A stretch of 64,000 nt of DNA from Pseudomonas syringae (GCF_000737245.1 NZ_JPQU01000078.1:157013-221012); one strand, 5' to 3'; numbered from the stretch's first letter, positions 37,464 to 47,033 are shown. Notes: generated by a model from the letters alone, not told the origin. A program made the numbers and translations.

Positions 37464-38639
37464 ATGCCTTCCGTAATTTCCACTGACGTCTTGATCGTCG
37501 GTGCCGGCGTTGCTGGTCTCTGGCTCAATGCCCGCTTGCGTCGCCAAGGGTTTTCCACCGTATTGGTGGAGAACGCCAGCCTGGGTGGCGGACAAAGTCT
37601 GAAATCCCAAGGCATCATCCATGGCGGTGCAAAATATGCACTGCACGGTGCGCTGTCCGGTGCGTCGGAAGCCATTGCCGACATGCCACGCCGCTGGCGC
37701 GAAGCCCTGGCGGGTACTGGCGAACTGGATCTCTCCAGTGTGCGCCTGCTTTCCGAAGCCCACTACCTGTGGTCGCCCGGCACGATTGCCGGCAATCTCA
37801 CCAGCTTCTTTGCCAGCAAGGCTGTGCGCGGGCGCGTCGATCAGGTCAAAGGCGTCGACTTGCCCCCTGCCCTGCAAGACCCGAAGTTCAAAGGCAAGGT
37901 GTATCGGCTGGCTGAGCTGGTCATTGACGTCCCGAGCCTGATCGAGCGCCTGGCCGAACTGGCCAATGGCAGTCTGCTGGCCGGGACCGATCTGGAACCG
38001 CTGGTTGACGGCGAAGACCTGGTCGGCCTGCGCGTTGACGGCCTGGATATTTTTGCCCAGCGCGTGGTGCTCTGCGCGGGCGCGGGCAACGCCGAGCTGT
38101 TGAAAAACCTCGGCGTGGCGCAACCGGCCATGCAACGTCGCCCGCTGCACATGGTGCTCGCCAAAGGCCCGAGCCTGAAGCCGCTGTACGCCCATTGCCT
38201 GGGCGGAGGGCCAAAGCCGCGCTTGACGGTTACCACTCACCCGGCCGCCAATGGGCAATGGGTGTGGTACGTGGGCGGCGATGTCGCCGAGGCCGATGGT
38301 GTAGCCCGAACCCCGGAGCAGCAAATTGCAGCCGTTAAAAAAGAACTCGGCACTTTGTTGCCCTGGATCGATCTGAGTCAGGTCGAGTGGGCGACCTTGC
38401 GGGTTGATCGCGCAGAACCGGCTCAATCCGGACTGGTGCGACCTGACAACGCCTACCTAAGCGTGCAGAACCGCCTTCTCGTTGGCTGGCCGACAAAACT
38501 GGCACTGGCGCCGGACTTTTCTGATCGGGTTCTGGCGGCATTGTCCTACGACGAAGTTCACCCGACGCCACAGCCGTCCCTGAGCGGCCTGCCAACACCA
38601 CCACTGGCCATACCGGTCTGGGATGAATTGCTGCCATGA
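37464..38639 (+). CDS. FAD-dependent oxidoreductase (DAO family)
   Basis: 391 residues from ATG 37464 with AGAGG upstream. The N-terminal Rossmann dinucleotide-binding motif is VLIVGAGVAGLWLNARLRR, and the DAO-family second motif QGIIHGGAKYALHG follows near residue 50. GAGNAELLKNLGVA near residue 210 and the C-terminal LLVGWPTKLALAP also fit the family, as in glycerol-3-phosphate or amino-acid oxidases. The substrate is not evident. It overlaps the aldo/keto reductase start by 4 bases. Confidence 0.85.
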   Translation: MPSVISTDVLIVGAGVAGLWLNARLRRQGFSTVLVENASLGGGQSLKSQGIIHGGAKYALHGALSGASEAIADMPRRWREALAGTGELDLSSVRLLSEAHYLWSPGTIAGNLTSFFASKAVRGRVDQVKGVDLPPALQDPKFKGKVYRLAELVIDVPSLIERLAELANGSLLAGTDLEPLVDGEDLVGLRVDGLDIFAQRVVLCAGAGNAELLKNLGVAQPAMQRRPLHMVLAKGPSLKPLYAHCLGGGPKPRLTVTTHPAANGQWVWYVGGDVAEADGVARTPEQQIAAVKKELGTLLPWIDLSQVEWATLRVDRAEPAQSGLVRPDNAYLSVQNRLLVGWPTKLALAPDFSDRVLAALSYDEVHPTPQPSLSGLPTPPLAIPVWDELLP

Positions 38640-39451
38640 GCGTACAAACCCTTCACGGATTACACCGCCCACTGGGCAGCACCGGCCTGAGCGTTTCGCC
38701 GCTGGGCCTGGGCACCGTCAAACTGGGCCGGGATCAGGGCGTCAAATACCCCAATGGTTTCACCATTCCGGATGACATCCAGGTCCAAATGCTGTTGAAA
38801 ATGGCCCGGGACATGGGCATCAACCTGATCGACACCGCTCCTGCCTATGGCAACAGTGAAGAGCGGCTGGGTCCGTTGCTGCGCGGCCAGCGTCAGGACT
38901 GGGTGATCGTCAGCAAAGTCGGCGAAGAGTTCGAGCAGGGTCAGTCGAGCCACGATTTCAGCGCCACGCACACGCGGATGTCGGTGGAGCGCAGCCTGAA
39001 ACGTCTGGAGACAGATTTTATCGATCTGGTGCTGGTGCACTCCGACGGCGATGACCTGGCGATTCTCAACGACAGCGACGTTTACCAGACGCTGGCCGAG
39101 CTGAAACGTGAAGGCAAAATCCGTGGCTTCGGTTTTTCCGGTAAAACCGTCGAGGGAGGCCTACTGGCGTTGCGCGAAGGCGATTGCGCCATGGTCACTT
39201 ACAACCTCAATGAACAAGGCGAAAAGCCAGTGCTGGACTACGCTGCTGCACACGGTAAAGGCATTCTCGTCAAGAAAGCTTTGGCCAGCGGCCATGTTTG
39301 CCTGCGTCCGGGCGTGGATGCAGTGCAGGCCAGTTTCGAACTGCTGTTTGAGCATCCGGGCGTAGCCAGTGCTATTGTCGGGACCATCAATCCGCTACAT
39401 CTGGTCCATAACGTAGCCACTGCCGCTGCCGTGATTCGCCGTCCAGCCTGA
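38636..39451 (+). CDS. Aldo/keto reductase
   Basis: NADPH-dependent oxidoreductase with a TIM barrel, 271 residues. The catalytic motif DTAPAYGNSEERLG holds the conserved Asp and Tyr; Lys (VIVSKVGEEF) and His (LVLVHSDG) complete the tetrad. It shares an ATGA overlap with the FAD oxidoreductase, so the two probably act together on an unknown substrate. The pair is conserved at PA4991-PA4992. Confidence 0.9.
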   Translation: MSVQTLHGLHRPLGSTGLSVSPLGLGTVKLGRDQGVKYPNGFTIPDDIQVQMLLKMARDMGINLIDTAPAYGNSEERLGPLLRGQRQDWVIVSKVGEEFEQGQSSHDFSATHTRMSVERSLKRLETDFIDLVLVHSDGDDLAILNDSDVYQTLAELKREGKIRGFGFSGKTVEGGLLALREGDCAMVTYNLNEQGEKPVLDYAAAHGKGILVKKALASGHVCLRPGVDAVQASFELLFEHPGVASAIVGTINPLHLVHNVATAAAVIRRPA

Positions 39452-39487
39452 TGTAGGCGGCCGACCCCAACGCAAGAAGGAGCCGAT

Positions 39488-40444
39488 ATGCCGCGAACCC
39501 TGATTCGGAAGAATCCCAGTAACTTCAAAACCCTGCCGTTATATGTCGAAGCCACGCCCGAGGGCCTGAACTACCAAAGCATCGGCATGCCGCTGAATTT
39601 CACTCAGACCCTGCAACGCCGCCGCAAGATCGAAGTGGCCGACACCGAGCGCTTCTCCACGGAGCTGGCGAATCTCGGGGTCTCGGTACGCCTGACGCTG
39701 AACTGGCAAGGCCGGGACTATTGGGTGCTGGTGCGGCAACGGCGCCAGGACCGTGGTGACGTGGTGCTCAAGCTGATTTCCGGCTACGTGCCCGCCCACG
39801 AGCTGAATCTGCCGTTGCACACGGCGATCCAGGAAGTGGCCGAAGAATGCCTGATCGAAACGCCCCAAGGCTGGCTCAGCGGGCGTTTCAACGAGACCTG
39901 GCTGCCCGCACCTTACGCAGCAGCGCTGCACTACCGTGAAGCCATGCCCTTTCGCCTGAGCCCTTTGTCTGGCGCGGCACGCCCGGTGCGTTGCGGCAGC
40001 ATGACCCTGATCGAACGCCCCCGGGCTTATGTGCATCTGCCCACCGCATCGTTACAGTTGATCTACGACATGCGTCTGGAAGTCCCCAAGGAAGCACGGC
40101 CCCTGAGCCTGTTCCATGTAGATGAATGCCTGGAAAACGATCAGTTGGTCGCCCGGCTGAACCGCAGCAAACCTGACTTGTATCTCATGCCCCTGGAAAA
40201 CGGCATGCCGCTGCCGGAGCTTTACACTCTCAAGCGCGACAAGCTGACGGCTGCCGGTACTCGCGGCCTGTATCTGGCGGAGAGCTTTGCAGCGCAGGAA
40301 GGCTGGGTCGTGCGCGACGAGAGGATTCGCTGGAAGGACTGGCTACGCCAGCAAGGCATGACGCCACCGCCGAAAAAAACCGGCCTCAAACGCCTGACGG
40401 GCAAGGCCAAACAGCTGTTGCAGCTGGTGACGTTCAAGAACTGA
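39488..40444 (+). CDS. Conserved protein with degenerate Nudix-like box
   Basis: 318 residues, soluble, no signal peptide. Often labelled a metal ABC transporter ATPase, but it has no Walker A or ABC signature. At about residues 98-125, GYVPAHE then AIQEVAEECLIE resembles the Nudix box GX5EX7REUXEEXGU, with two extra residues and Gln and Leu for the conserved Arg and Gly. A Nudix-type beta-sheet before (DVVLKLISGYV) and after fits. Whether it hydrolyses anything is unknown. It starts 36 bases after the aldo/keto reductase and AGAAGGAG precedes it, so it is probably the third gene of that operon. Confidence 0.65.
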   Translation: MPRTLIRKNPSNFKTLPLYVEATPEGLNYQSIGMPLNFTQTLQRRRKIEVADTERFSTELANLGVSVRLTLNWQGRDYWVLVRQRRQDRGDVVLKLISGYVPAHELNLPLHTAIQEVAEECLIETPQGWLSGRFNETWLPAPYAAALHYREAMPFRLSPLSGAARPVRCGSMTLIERPRAYVHLPTASLQLIYDMRLEVPKEARPLSLFHVDECLENDQLVARLNRSKPDLYLMPLENGMPLPELYTLKRDKLTAAGTRGLYLAESFAAQEGWVVRDERIRWKDWLRQQGMTPPPKKTGLKRLTGKAKQLLQLVTFKN

Positions 40445-40504
40445 AACACAGAATGGTTTCAAACACAACTGTGGGAAATTCTATGTTTGCCCGCAAGCTG
40501 ATAT

Positions 40505-40605
40505 GACGACGTGGGACCGGCTTTAGCCGGGAAGGCGGCATTCCAGACGATAAATATCGGGGGTTGCTCTGGCCTCTTCCCGGCTAAAGCCGGTCCCACG
40601 TCGTC
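40505..40605. repeat. REPIN within a composite repeat (about 40469-40640)
   Basis: Arms GACGACGTGGGACCGGCTTT and complement. The outer flanks CTGTGGGAAATTCTATGTTT and CCAATATTGAGATCAG are shared with the elements at 35076 and 36803. Confidence 0.9.
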
Positions 40606-40681
40606 GCACCAATATTGAGATCAGTCCTGTGGGAACGGCCCAGACCAAGCACCGCAGGTGGTATTCGCAACCTTAAATCCG

Positions 40682-42103
40682 TTACTGCCCGCGGATTTTC
40701 TCGACGATTGCGGTAGTCGAGCTGTTTTCCACCAGCCCCAGCACCCGCACTTCTCCGCCATAGGCCTGGACGATATCGGCGCCGACCACTTGATCAATAC
40801 CGTAATCCCCGCCTTTCACGAGTACATCCGGCTTTACGTGGCCAAGCAGGTTTTCCGGCGTGCCTTCCGGGAAGCTGATCACCCAGTCCACAGCCCCCAG
40901 ACCAGCCAGCACCGCCATACGACGGTCAACGCTGTTGATCGGTCGGCCAGGGCCTTTCAGACGGCTGACGGATGCGTCGTCGTTGACCGCCACGATCAGG
41001 CGATCCCCTTGAGCACGCGCCTGTTCCAGGTAAGTCACATGACCGGCATGCAGAATGTCGAAGCAGCCGTTGGTGAATACGATTTTTTCTTTGTGGGCAC
41101 GGGCGTCATCAATGGCCAGAAGTAGCTGCTCAAGCGTCAATACACCGCGCTCGGAACCTTCTTCACGCTGAATGGCGCGGCGCAGTTCCGGCGCGCTGAT
41201 GGCCGCCGTACCCAGCTTGCCCACCACGATGCCGGCGGCCAGATTCGCCAAAGCCACTGCATGGGGCAGGTCTTCACCGGCAGCCAGGGCAGCGGCAAGC
41301 GTGGAAATAACGGTGTCGCCAGCGCCGGTCACGTCAAAGACTTCCCGGGCGCGGGCAGGCAGATGCAGAGCCGGATGACCCGGGCGCAACAAGGTCATGC
41401 CGTGTTCGCCACGGGTTACCAGCAAGGCCCCCAGCTCCAGCTCACTCATCAGTTGCGCGCCCTTGGCGACCAACTCGGCTTCATCGACACAATGGCCCAC
41501 GATAGCTTCGAACTCGCTCAAATTAGGCGTGATAACACTGGCGCCGCGATAGATCGCGAAATCCTTGCCTTTGGGATCAGCCAGGACCGGGATTCCGCGC
41601 TCACGAGCGGCATTGATCAGCACCTGATGGTTTTTCAGGGCGCCTTTGCCGTAGTCAGACAGGACCAGCACCTTGATGCCGTCGAGCAATGCGTCGACTT
41701 CAAGGGCCAGGGCTTGAGCGTCCGTGGCAAACGGCTCTTCGAAATCAATGCGCAGCAGTTGCTGATGGCGGCTCATGACCCGCAATTTAACGATGGTAGG
41801 CTGATGCGCAATACGCTGAAAACGCGCCCGCACGCCCGCAGCCTTGAGGCTGTTGGCAAGGCTTTCGGCTGCTTCATCTTCACCCGTGACACCCACCAGC
41901 GATGCAGGCGCACCGAGGGCGGCAATGTTCAAGGCAACGTTGGCGGCACCGCCTGGACGGTCCTCGATCTGCTCCACCTTGACCACAGGCACAGGTGCTT
42001 CCGGCGAAATCCTTGAGGTGCCGCCATGCCAATAGCGGTCGAGCATGACATCGCCCACTACCAAGACTGGTGCTTGATCGAAACGCGGCAAGGACAACTT
42101 CAT
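40682..42103 (-). CDS. hldE: Bifunctional heptose 7-phosphate kinase / heptose 1-phosphate adenylyltransferase HldE
   Basis: Makes ADP-heptose for the LPS inner core. 473 residues from ATG 42103 (MKLSLPRFDQAPVLVVGDV). The N-terminal PfkB-type kinase (about 1-320) shows RPGGAANVALN and DVTGAGDTVIS; the C-terminal nucleotidyltransferase (about 340-470) shows FTNGCFDILHAGHVTYL. It is downstream of msbA and separated from it by a REPIN. Confidence 0.97.
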   Translation of the reverse strand: MKLSLPRFDQAPVLVVGDVMLDRYWHGGTSRISPEAPVPVVKVEQIEDRPGGAANVALNIAALGAPASLVGVTGEDEAAESLANSLKAAGVRARFQRIAHQPTIVKLRVMSRHQQLLRIDFEEPFATDAQALALEVDALLDGIKVLVLSDYGKGALKNHQVLINAARERGIPVLADPKGKDFAIYRGASVITPNLSEFEAIVGHCVDEAELVAKGAQLMSELELGALLVTRGEHGMTLLRPGHPALHLPARAREVFDVTGAGDTVISTLAAALAAGEDLPHAVALANLAAGIVVGKLGTAAISAPELRRAIQREEGSERGVLTLEQLLLAIDDARAHKEKIVFTNGCFDILHAGHVTYLEQARAQGDRLIVAVNDDASVSRLKGPGRPINSVDRRMAVLAGLGAVDWVISFPEGTPENLLGHVKPDVLVKGGDYGIDQVVGADIVQAYGGEVRVLGLVENSSTTAIVEKIRGQ

Positions 42104-42210
42104 CGAACAACCCGTAACTAGAATGAACAGGGGCGGAATCTTAGCACAGGGTTTGGGAAGGCTTGGATCGCAAATAAATCCTGATGAGGCGGTACCGTCG
42201 AAAAGGTGAT

Positions 42211-42308
42211 GACGACGTGGGACCGGCTTTAGCCGGGAAGAGGCAGGCTGGTCCAACGCATGTGTTGCGTCAGTAGCTCAGTCTTCCCGGCTAAAGCCGG
42301 TCCCACAG
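42211..42308. repeat. REPIN between msbA and hldE
   Basis: Arms GACGACGTGGGACCGGCTTT and complement ending GGTCCCACAGG, about 45 bases apart. Confidence 0.9.
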
Positions 42309-42343
42309 GATTTCATCGCCGCACCATCTGGAGCCTCAAGCCC

Positions 42344-44146
42344 TCAGATCGCCCCAACAGGCGCTGGCTCGTCCAGGCCCATGGCATGCAGGCGCGAGTA
42401 ATAGCCGTTCTGGGCCAGTAACTGAGCGTGAGTGCCACGCTCAACAATACGACCGCCGTCCATGACCAGAATCAGGTCAGCCTTCTCGATGGTCGACAGG
42501 CGGTGAGCGATAACCAGCGTAGTGCGCCCGTGCATGGCGTTGTCCAGCGCCGCCTGAATGTGGCGCTCGGACTCGGTATCCAGTGCCGAAGTCGCTTCAT
42601 CGAGGATCAGCACCGGCGAGTTCTTCAGCAAAGCTCGGGCGATTGCCAGGCGCTGGCGTTGACCGCCTGACAGCAGCACACCGTTTTCACCAACCTGAGT
42701 ATCCAGGCCTTCGGGCAGTTGCTCGATGAACTCCTTGGCGTAGGCATCTGCCGCAGCCGCCTCAATGTCTGCTCGCGGCGCTCCCGCCAGGTCGCCGTAA
42801 GCGATGTTATTGGCGACGCTGTCATTGAACAGCGTGACACTCTGGGTGACCTGGGAAATATGCCGACGCAAATTACGCAGCCGATAATCGCTGATCTCCA
42901 CGCCATCCAGCAGAATTTCGCCGATAGAGTGCTGATAAAACCGCGGCAGCAAACTGGCAAGGGTGGACTTGCCACTGCCCGAGCGACCGACCAGGGCAAC
43001 CATCTGCCCCGGTGCAACGGAGAAGCTGATGTCGTTCAACACCTGCCGTTCGGTACCCGGATAAGTGAAACTGAGGTTTTTCACTTCAAGGTGGCCGCTG
43101 ACCCGATCGCGCTCGACAGTACCGGTATCCACTTCCGGCTCCACGTCCAGCTGTTCGAAGATGCTCTCGGCACCAGCAACACCCTTTTGAATGGTGGAGC
43201 TGACTTCCGACAGCTGGCGAATAGGCTTGGGAAGCAGGCTGGCTGCCGTGATGTAGGCCACCAGATCACCGGCCGTCGCATCACCGCGCAGATACAGCAC
43301 CAGAAACATCAGCACAGCCATGGCGGTGTAGATCACCAGTTGCAGCATGGGCGTGTAGAGCGCGCCGGTCTTGGTCATGCGCAGCTGTTTTTTGGTGTTG
43401 CTGGTACTGGCTGCGCCGAAGCGCTCTTCCTCGTACTGCTCGCCACCAAAGCTGCGAACCACGCGGTAGTTCTGAATGGTCTCGGAGGCCACGTGGGTCA
43501 CATCACCCATGGCGACCTGAATCTTCTTGCTCTGCTTGCGGAATTTCTTGCTGGCGCTGCCCACCATGGTCGCGATCAACGGCAGGATGGCCAGCATGAC
43601 CAGAGTCAGCTGCCAGTTCATCCACAGCAGATAGGCGAAGAGAAACACGATGGTCAAGCCTTCGCGGATCACGACTTTGATCGCATCCGTGGCAGCACCG
43701 GTGACCATTGTGACGTTGAAGGTGATGCGTGAAATCAGGTGCCCGGAATTATGGGTATCGAAATAGCGATTGGGCAGAACCAGCAACTTGTTGAACAGCT
43801 CAACACGCAGATCGTGAACCAGCCCGAGGGAAACCTTGGCCAGGAAGTAATTACCCAGAAAGGAGCCAAGGCCCTGCCAGGCGGCAATCAGGACGATCAG
43901 TAACGGCACAGCCTGCAACAGTTGCAGATCACGCAGGTAAGGCACGTTAGGAAAAAGCACCGCTTCCGGATTGCTCAAGCCATCCACAAAGTATTTGAGG
44001 ATCCCCGCCAGCATCGGCTGGGTTGAAGCAAAGATAACGAAGCCCAGGATACTGACCAGGAATATCCCTACATACGGACGCACATAGGACAACAAGCGAA
44101 AGTAGATTTTCATGCTTGATGGGCTGGACGATTCGGAGGATGTCAT
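42344..44146 (-). CDS. msbA: Lipid A export ATP-binding/permease protein MsbA
   Basis: Homodimeric ABC exporter that flips lipid A-core across the inner membrane. 600 residues: six TM helices (about 20-310) then a nucleotide-binding domain with Walker A GRSGSGKST, signature LSGGQRQR, Walker B VLILDEATSALD and the H-loop in VIAHRLSTIE. It precedes hldE on the same strand. Confidence 0.97.
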   Translation of the reverse strand: MTSSESSSPSSMKIYFRLLSYVRPYVGIFLVSILGFVIFASTQPMLAGILKYFVDGLSNPEAVLFPNVPYLRDLQLLQAVPLLIVLIAAWQGLGSFLGNYFLAKVSLGLVHDLRVELFNKLLVLPNRYFDTHNSGHLISRITFNVTMVTGAATDAIKVVIREGLTIVFLFAYLLWMNWQLTLVMLAILPLIATMVGSASKKFRKQSKKIQVAMGDVTHVASETIQNYRVVRSFGGEQYEEERFGAASTSNTKKQLRMTKTGALYTPMLQLVIYTAMAVLMFLVLYLRGDATAGDLVAYITAASLLPKPIRQLSEVSSTIQKGVAGAESIFEQLDVEPEVDTGTVERDRVSGHLEVKNLSFTYPGTERQVLNDISFSVAPGQMVALVGRSGSGKSTLASLLPRFYQHSIGEILLDGVEISDYRLRNLRRHISQVTQSVTLFNDSVANNIAYGDLAGAPRADIEAAAADAYAKEFIEQLPEGLDTQVGENGVLLSGGQRQRLAIARALLKNSPVLILDEATSALDTESERHIQAALDNAMHGRTTLVIAHRLSTIEKADLILVMDGGRIVERGTHAQLLAQNGYYSRLHAMGLDEPAPVGAI

Positions 44147-44262
44147 GAGAATCCGTCAGGTATAAAAAGAGGCCGAATTGTATCACAAGCGCTTTTCGCT
44201 ACCGTCTGCTGCGGTAACATAGGCCGCTTTTCAGGCCCTTGGGCGAAGAATCCGGAGTATCG

Positions 44263-44901
44263 ATGCAAGCGCTTGATCATGCACATTACCTAGGCCTGGT
44301 GGAGGGCGCTCACGTCCTCGAAGCCGACGCCACGGGTGATAAAGTCCTGCGATTGGCCGATGGATCCATGCTGAAACTGTTTCGACGCAAACGGCTGATC
44401 AGCTCAGCTGCCTGGTATCCCTACGCTCAGCGCTTCGCGGATAACTGCGAGACCCTGGCCCAGCGCGCCATCCCGTGCCCTAAAGTCATAAAGGTTTTCC
44501 GGGTGAAGCAGATCGAACGTGATGCCGTGCATTACTCACCACTGCCAGGCCAGACGCTCAGACAGGTGATGGAAGAAGCAAGCAGCAACGATGTACTGCG
44601 CGCCCAACTGGGGAGCTTCATCGCTGAACTGCATGAAAAAGGGATCTACTTTCGCTCTGCGCATCTGGGCAACGTCATCCTCACCCCGGACGGCGCCTTG
44701 GGTCTGATCGACATATCCGACATGAAAACCTCCCGCCGCCCCCTGCGCAAAAGCCTGCGCCTGCGCAACTTCAAGCACATGCTGCGTTACGAGCAGGATC
44801 GCCAATGGCTGATCGGTGGTAACAACCCGGCTTTTATCAACGGCTACCTGAACGCCCAAAGCCTGTGTGCGGCGGAAGAACTGACCGTAGCGATGGGGTG
44901 A
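44263..44901 (+). CDS. Kinase-like protein of the LPS core cluster
   Basis: 212 residues from ATG 44263, with GGAG 7 bases upstream. The catalytic-loop-like segment YFRSAHLGNVILTPDG and LGLIDISDM (in place of the DFG loop) are typical of the small LPS kinase / BUD32-like fold; an N-terminal LADGSMLKLFRRKRLIS holds the likely ATP-binding Lys. The usual HxD catalytic Asp is not evident, so phosphorylation is inferred from fold and context (PA4998 position, beside msbA and waaL), not shown. Confidence 0.7.
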   Translation: MQALDHAHYLGLVEGAHVLEADATGDKVLRLADGSMLKLFRRKRLISSAAWYPYAQRFADNCETLAQRAIPCPKVIKVFRVKQIERDAVHYSPLPGQTLRQVMEEASSNDVLRAQLGSFIAELHEKGIYFRSAHLGNVILTPDGALGLIDISDMKTSRRPLRKSLRLRNFKHMLRYEQDRQWLIGGNNPAFINGYLNAQSLCAAEELTVAMG

Positions 44902-44920
44902 AGGATCATCGCGCAGTCTT

Positions 44921-45011
44921 CTGTAGGAGTGCGCTTGCCCGCGATAGCGTCAGGTCAGGATAAATATTTTCCGACTGTCACAACGAATCGCGGGCAAGCG
45001 CCCTCCTACAG
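44921..45011. repeat. REPIN
   Basis: Arms CTGTAGGAGTGCGCTTGCCC and near complement ending GCCCTCCTACAG; it sits between the kinase-like gene and the shared terminator. Confidence 0.9.
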
Positions 45012-45044
45012 GGTGTCGGATTTTAGGTCACACATCGAATCAAT

Positions 45045-45072
45045 AAAATGGCCCTTCAAGGGCCATTTTTTA
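45045..45072. terminator. Bidirectional terminator
   Basis: AAAATGGCCCTT / AAGGGCCATTTTTT stem. It serves the kinase-like gene on the plus strand and lies directly against the waaL stop on the minus strand. Confidence 0.85.
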
Positions 45073-46239
45073 TCACTGCAATTGAAGCCTGCGCTCACGC
45101 ACCACCCGGCCATATATCAGCACAGCGGGCAGCAGCACCAGCAACCAGAGTTCATCCGGGTTGCCCACCAGCTTGCTGCCGTCGAAGTTGAGCATCACCA
45201 GCGCTGCCGCCAGGTACCAGCCCCAGCCATCGCGCAGCCGCACGGCGTGCCAGAGCGTCAAAGCCATGACGGCGATGAACAGCACCAGCGAGATACCGCC
45301 CGTGTACAAACCCATCGCCACAAAAATGTTGTGCGGATGCTGAATCGCAATGCCGCCGGTCAGGGTCTTGCTGGTCACAAAATCGACACCGCAACCCAGC
45401 AGCCAACCGCAGTTACGCCACTCGCCGGTCATGATCTCGAACAGTTCGACACGATAGGAATCGCCCCGAGCAAACAGCAACTGCACCCACTGCTCGTGTC
45501 GGCACAGCCACAGGGTCACACCCGCGCACACCACGATAACTACCAGCGCCAGCAGCCCGCGCATGCGGTATCGGTAAACGATGTTGAGCGCCCACAGTCC
45601 GGCCAGAAAAACAGCGCCCACCAGCCCGGTACGGGTTTGCATGACCAACGCCACCGCGATCAGGGTCAGCGCCATCGCGCAGCCCGTTTCGATCCAGCGC
45701 TTCTCCCTGCTCCACACCGGCATCGCCCGACCAAGGGCGCAGACCAGCCAGATGCTGGCGTAAATCACGTTATCCAGTCGCCCGGTCAGAATGGCCACCC
45801 GCTGCCCAAAGACGAACTGCCCAGTCATCCAGCTGTGAATACTGGACGCAAAAATATACAGGCAGATGATCCAGAACTGCCCGCGAACAAACCGACTACT
45901 GTTGAAAAACTCAATGTTGGTCAGCCCGGCGATGACAAATACGAACAGGCCTACATAGGCGACGTGTTTGTAAAACTGAAAATCCCCCGAGTAAACGGCG
46001 GGCACCAGAAACCACACAATGAACACTAGCCAGGTCCAACCCAGCGCGCCGCTGAACATACCGGCTGCGCGGCTGCGGATCAGGAAGAACAGCCCCGGCA
46101 AAGCGATCAATGCGTAAAACAGGTTATTGGTGAGCTTGGCCGAATCCCAAAGGATGTAGCTCAAAATAAAGGCAACCAAAGCTCCGCTGAAATAAGCAGC
46201 GATCTTGCCCGAGTCTGTGTACAGCTTGTCAGCCAACAT
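45073..46239 (-). CDS. waaL: O-antigen ligase WaaL
   Basis: Inner-membrane ligase that joins undecaprenyl-linked O-antigen to lipid A-core on the periplasmic face. 388 residues with about ten TM helices. A large periplasmic loop contains the Wzy_C-type HPHNIFVAMGLYTGG motif with the catalytic His. Its start overlaps wapR by 11 bases. It is the last gene of the core operon that starts near 53195. Confidence 0.88.
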   Translation of the reverse strand: MLADKLYTDSGKIAAYFSGALVAFILSYILWDSAKLTNNLFYALIALPGLFFLIRSRAAGMFSGALGWTWLVFIVWFLVPAVYSGDFQFYKHVAYVGLFVFVIAGLTNIEFFNSSRFVRGQFWIICLYIFASSIHSWMTGQFVFGQRVAILTGRLDNVIYASIWLVCALGRAMPVWSREKRWIETGCAMALTLIAVALVMQTRTGLVGAVFLAGLWALNIVYRYRMRGLLALVVIVVCAGVTLWLCRHEQWVQLLFARGDSYRVELFEIMTGEWRNCGWLLGCGVDFVTSKTLTGGIAIQHPHNIFVAMGLYTGGISLVLFIAVMALTLWHAVRLRDGWGWYLAAALVMLNFDGSKLVGNPDELWLLVLLPAVLIYGRVVRERRLQLQ

Positions 46240-47002
46240 TACTGAATGCCCAACCTATGATTACCCCGACAACCAGCACCGCGAGCAATTTAATGCGATC
46301 ACGAACCTTACGCCGCTGCTTGTCAACGCGTTCCTGAGGGACCTCGACATGGTTGCCGAAGCCGGTGTGCAAGACCGCGTCGTTTTCCAGAATCAACGCG
46401 TAACGGTTTTGCGCTGCATAAATACCCGACAGCTTCTTTTCGCCGCTGTGTGCGGCATAGGGGGCATGTTCTTTATAGTCAGCCAGCCGGCGCAGGCCAG
46501 GATTGAATGAAAAACCCTGCCACTCGGCCTTGTGCGAGCCCAGTTTATAGAAGGCGATGCCCTGCACGACTTCCCGGGCATTGAGGTACACGTAAGGGCT
46601 GTGCACCCGAAGGTCATGGTTGTAGCTGCGCAGCCAGACTTGCAAAGCCTGAGGGTCGTTTTCCAGCAGGGTCATCGACTCTTCGACGAAGCCCGGGCGG
46701 TAGAAATCCCAGTCATCCTCGCAGTGAAACACCCATGACGTTTCGATCAGCGCATAGGCGGCATCCACCGAGCGCATCTGTCCGAGTTTCGGGTTGTTGA
46801 TGATGAAGCGGGTAAACGGCCGCCAGTGCTCGGGGATGCAAGCTTCAACCTGGGCATCCCCGGAGTCTTCGGTGATCAAGACGGCGCGAATGGGTGCGGT
46901 GTTGTATCGGTCAAACGTTTCAAGCGTGCGCGTCAACAGATCAAACCGTCCGCAACTGGTGACCACCAGCGTTATCTCGCTACTTTCGCTGAACTGCATC
47001 AT
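46229..47002 (-). CDS. wapR: GT2-type glycosyltransferase WapR, membrane-anchored
   Basis: 257 residues. GT-A fold with VVTSCGRFDLLTRTLETF at the N-terminus and FHCEDDWDFY in place of the DxD metal site; a single C-terminal TM anchor (LLAVLVVGVIIGWAF). The tail is cationic (KQRRKVRDRIK). The call as core rhamnosyltransferase is by synteny with PA5000, not by substrate residues. It starts 31 bases after ssg. Confidence 0.78.
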   Translation of the reverse strand: MMQFSESSEITLVVTSCGRFDLLTRTLETFDRYNTAPIRAVLITEDSGDAQVEACIPEHWRPFTRFIINNPKLGQMRSVDAAYALIETSWVFHCEDDWDFYRPGFVEESMTLLENDPQALQVWLRSYNHDLRVHSPYVYLNAREVVQGIAFYKLGSHKAEWQGFSFNPGLRRLADYKEHAPYAAHSGEKKLSGIYAAQNRYALILENDAVLHTGFGNHVEVPQERVDKQRRKVRDRIKLLAVLVVGVIIGWAFSNVG

Positions 47003-47033
47003 TTGTACTCAATCATTGAAATTTCAAAGGCGA

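Noticed and set aside
45152..46029. Plus-strand frames rich in Gln, His and Pro across waaL
   Set aside because: Shadow of the hydrophobic waaL codons.
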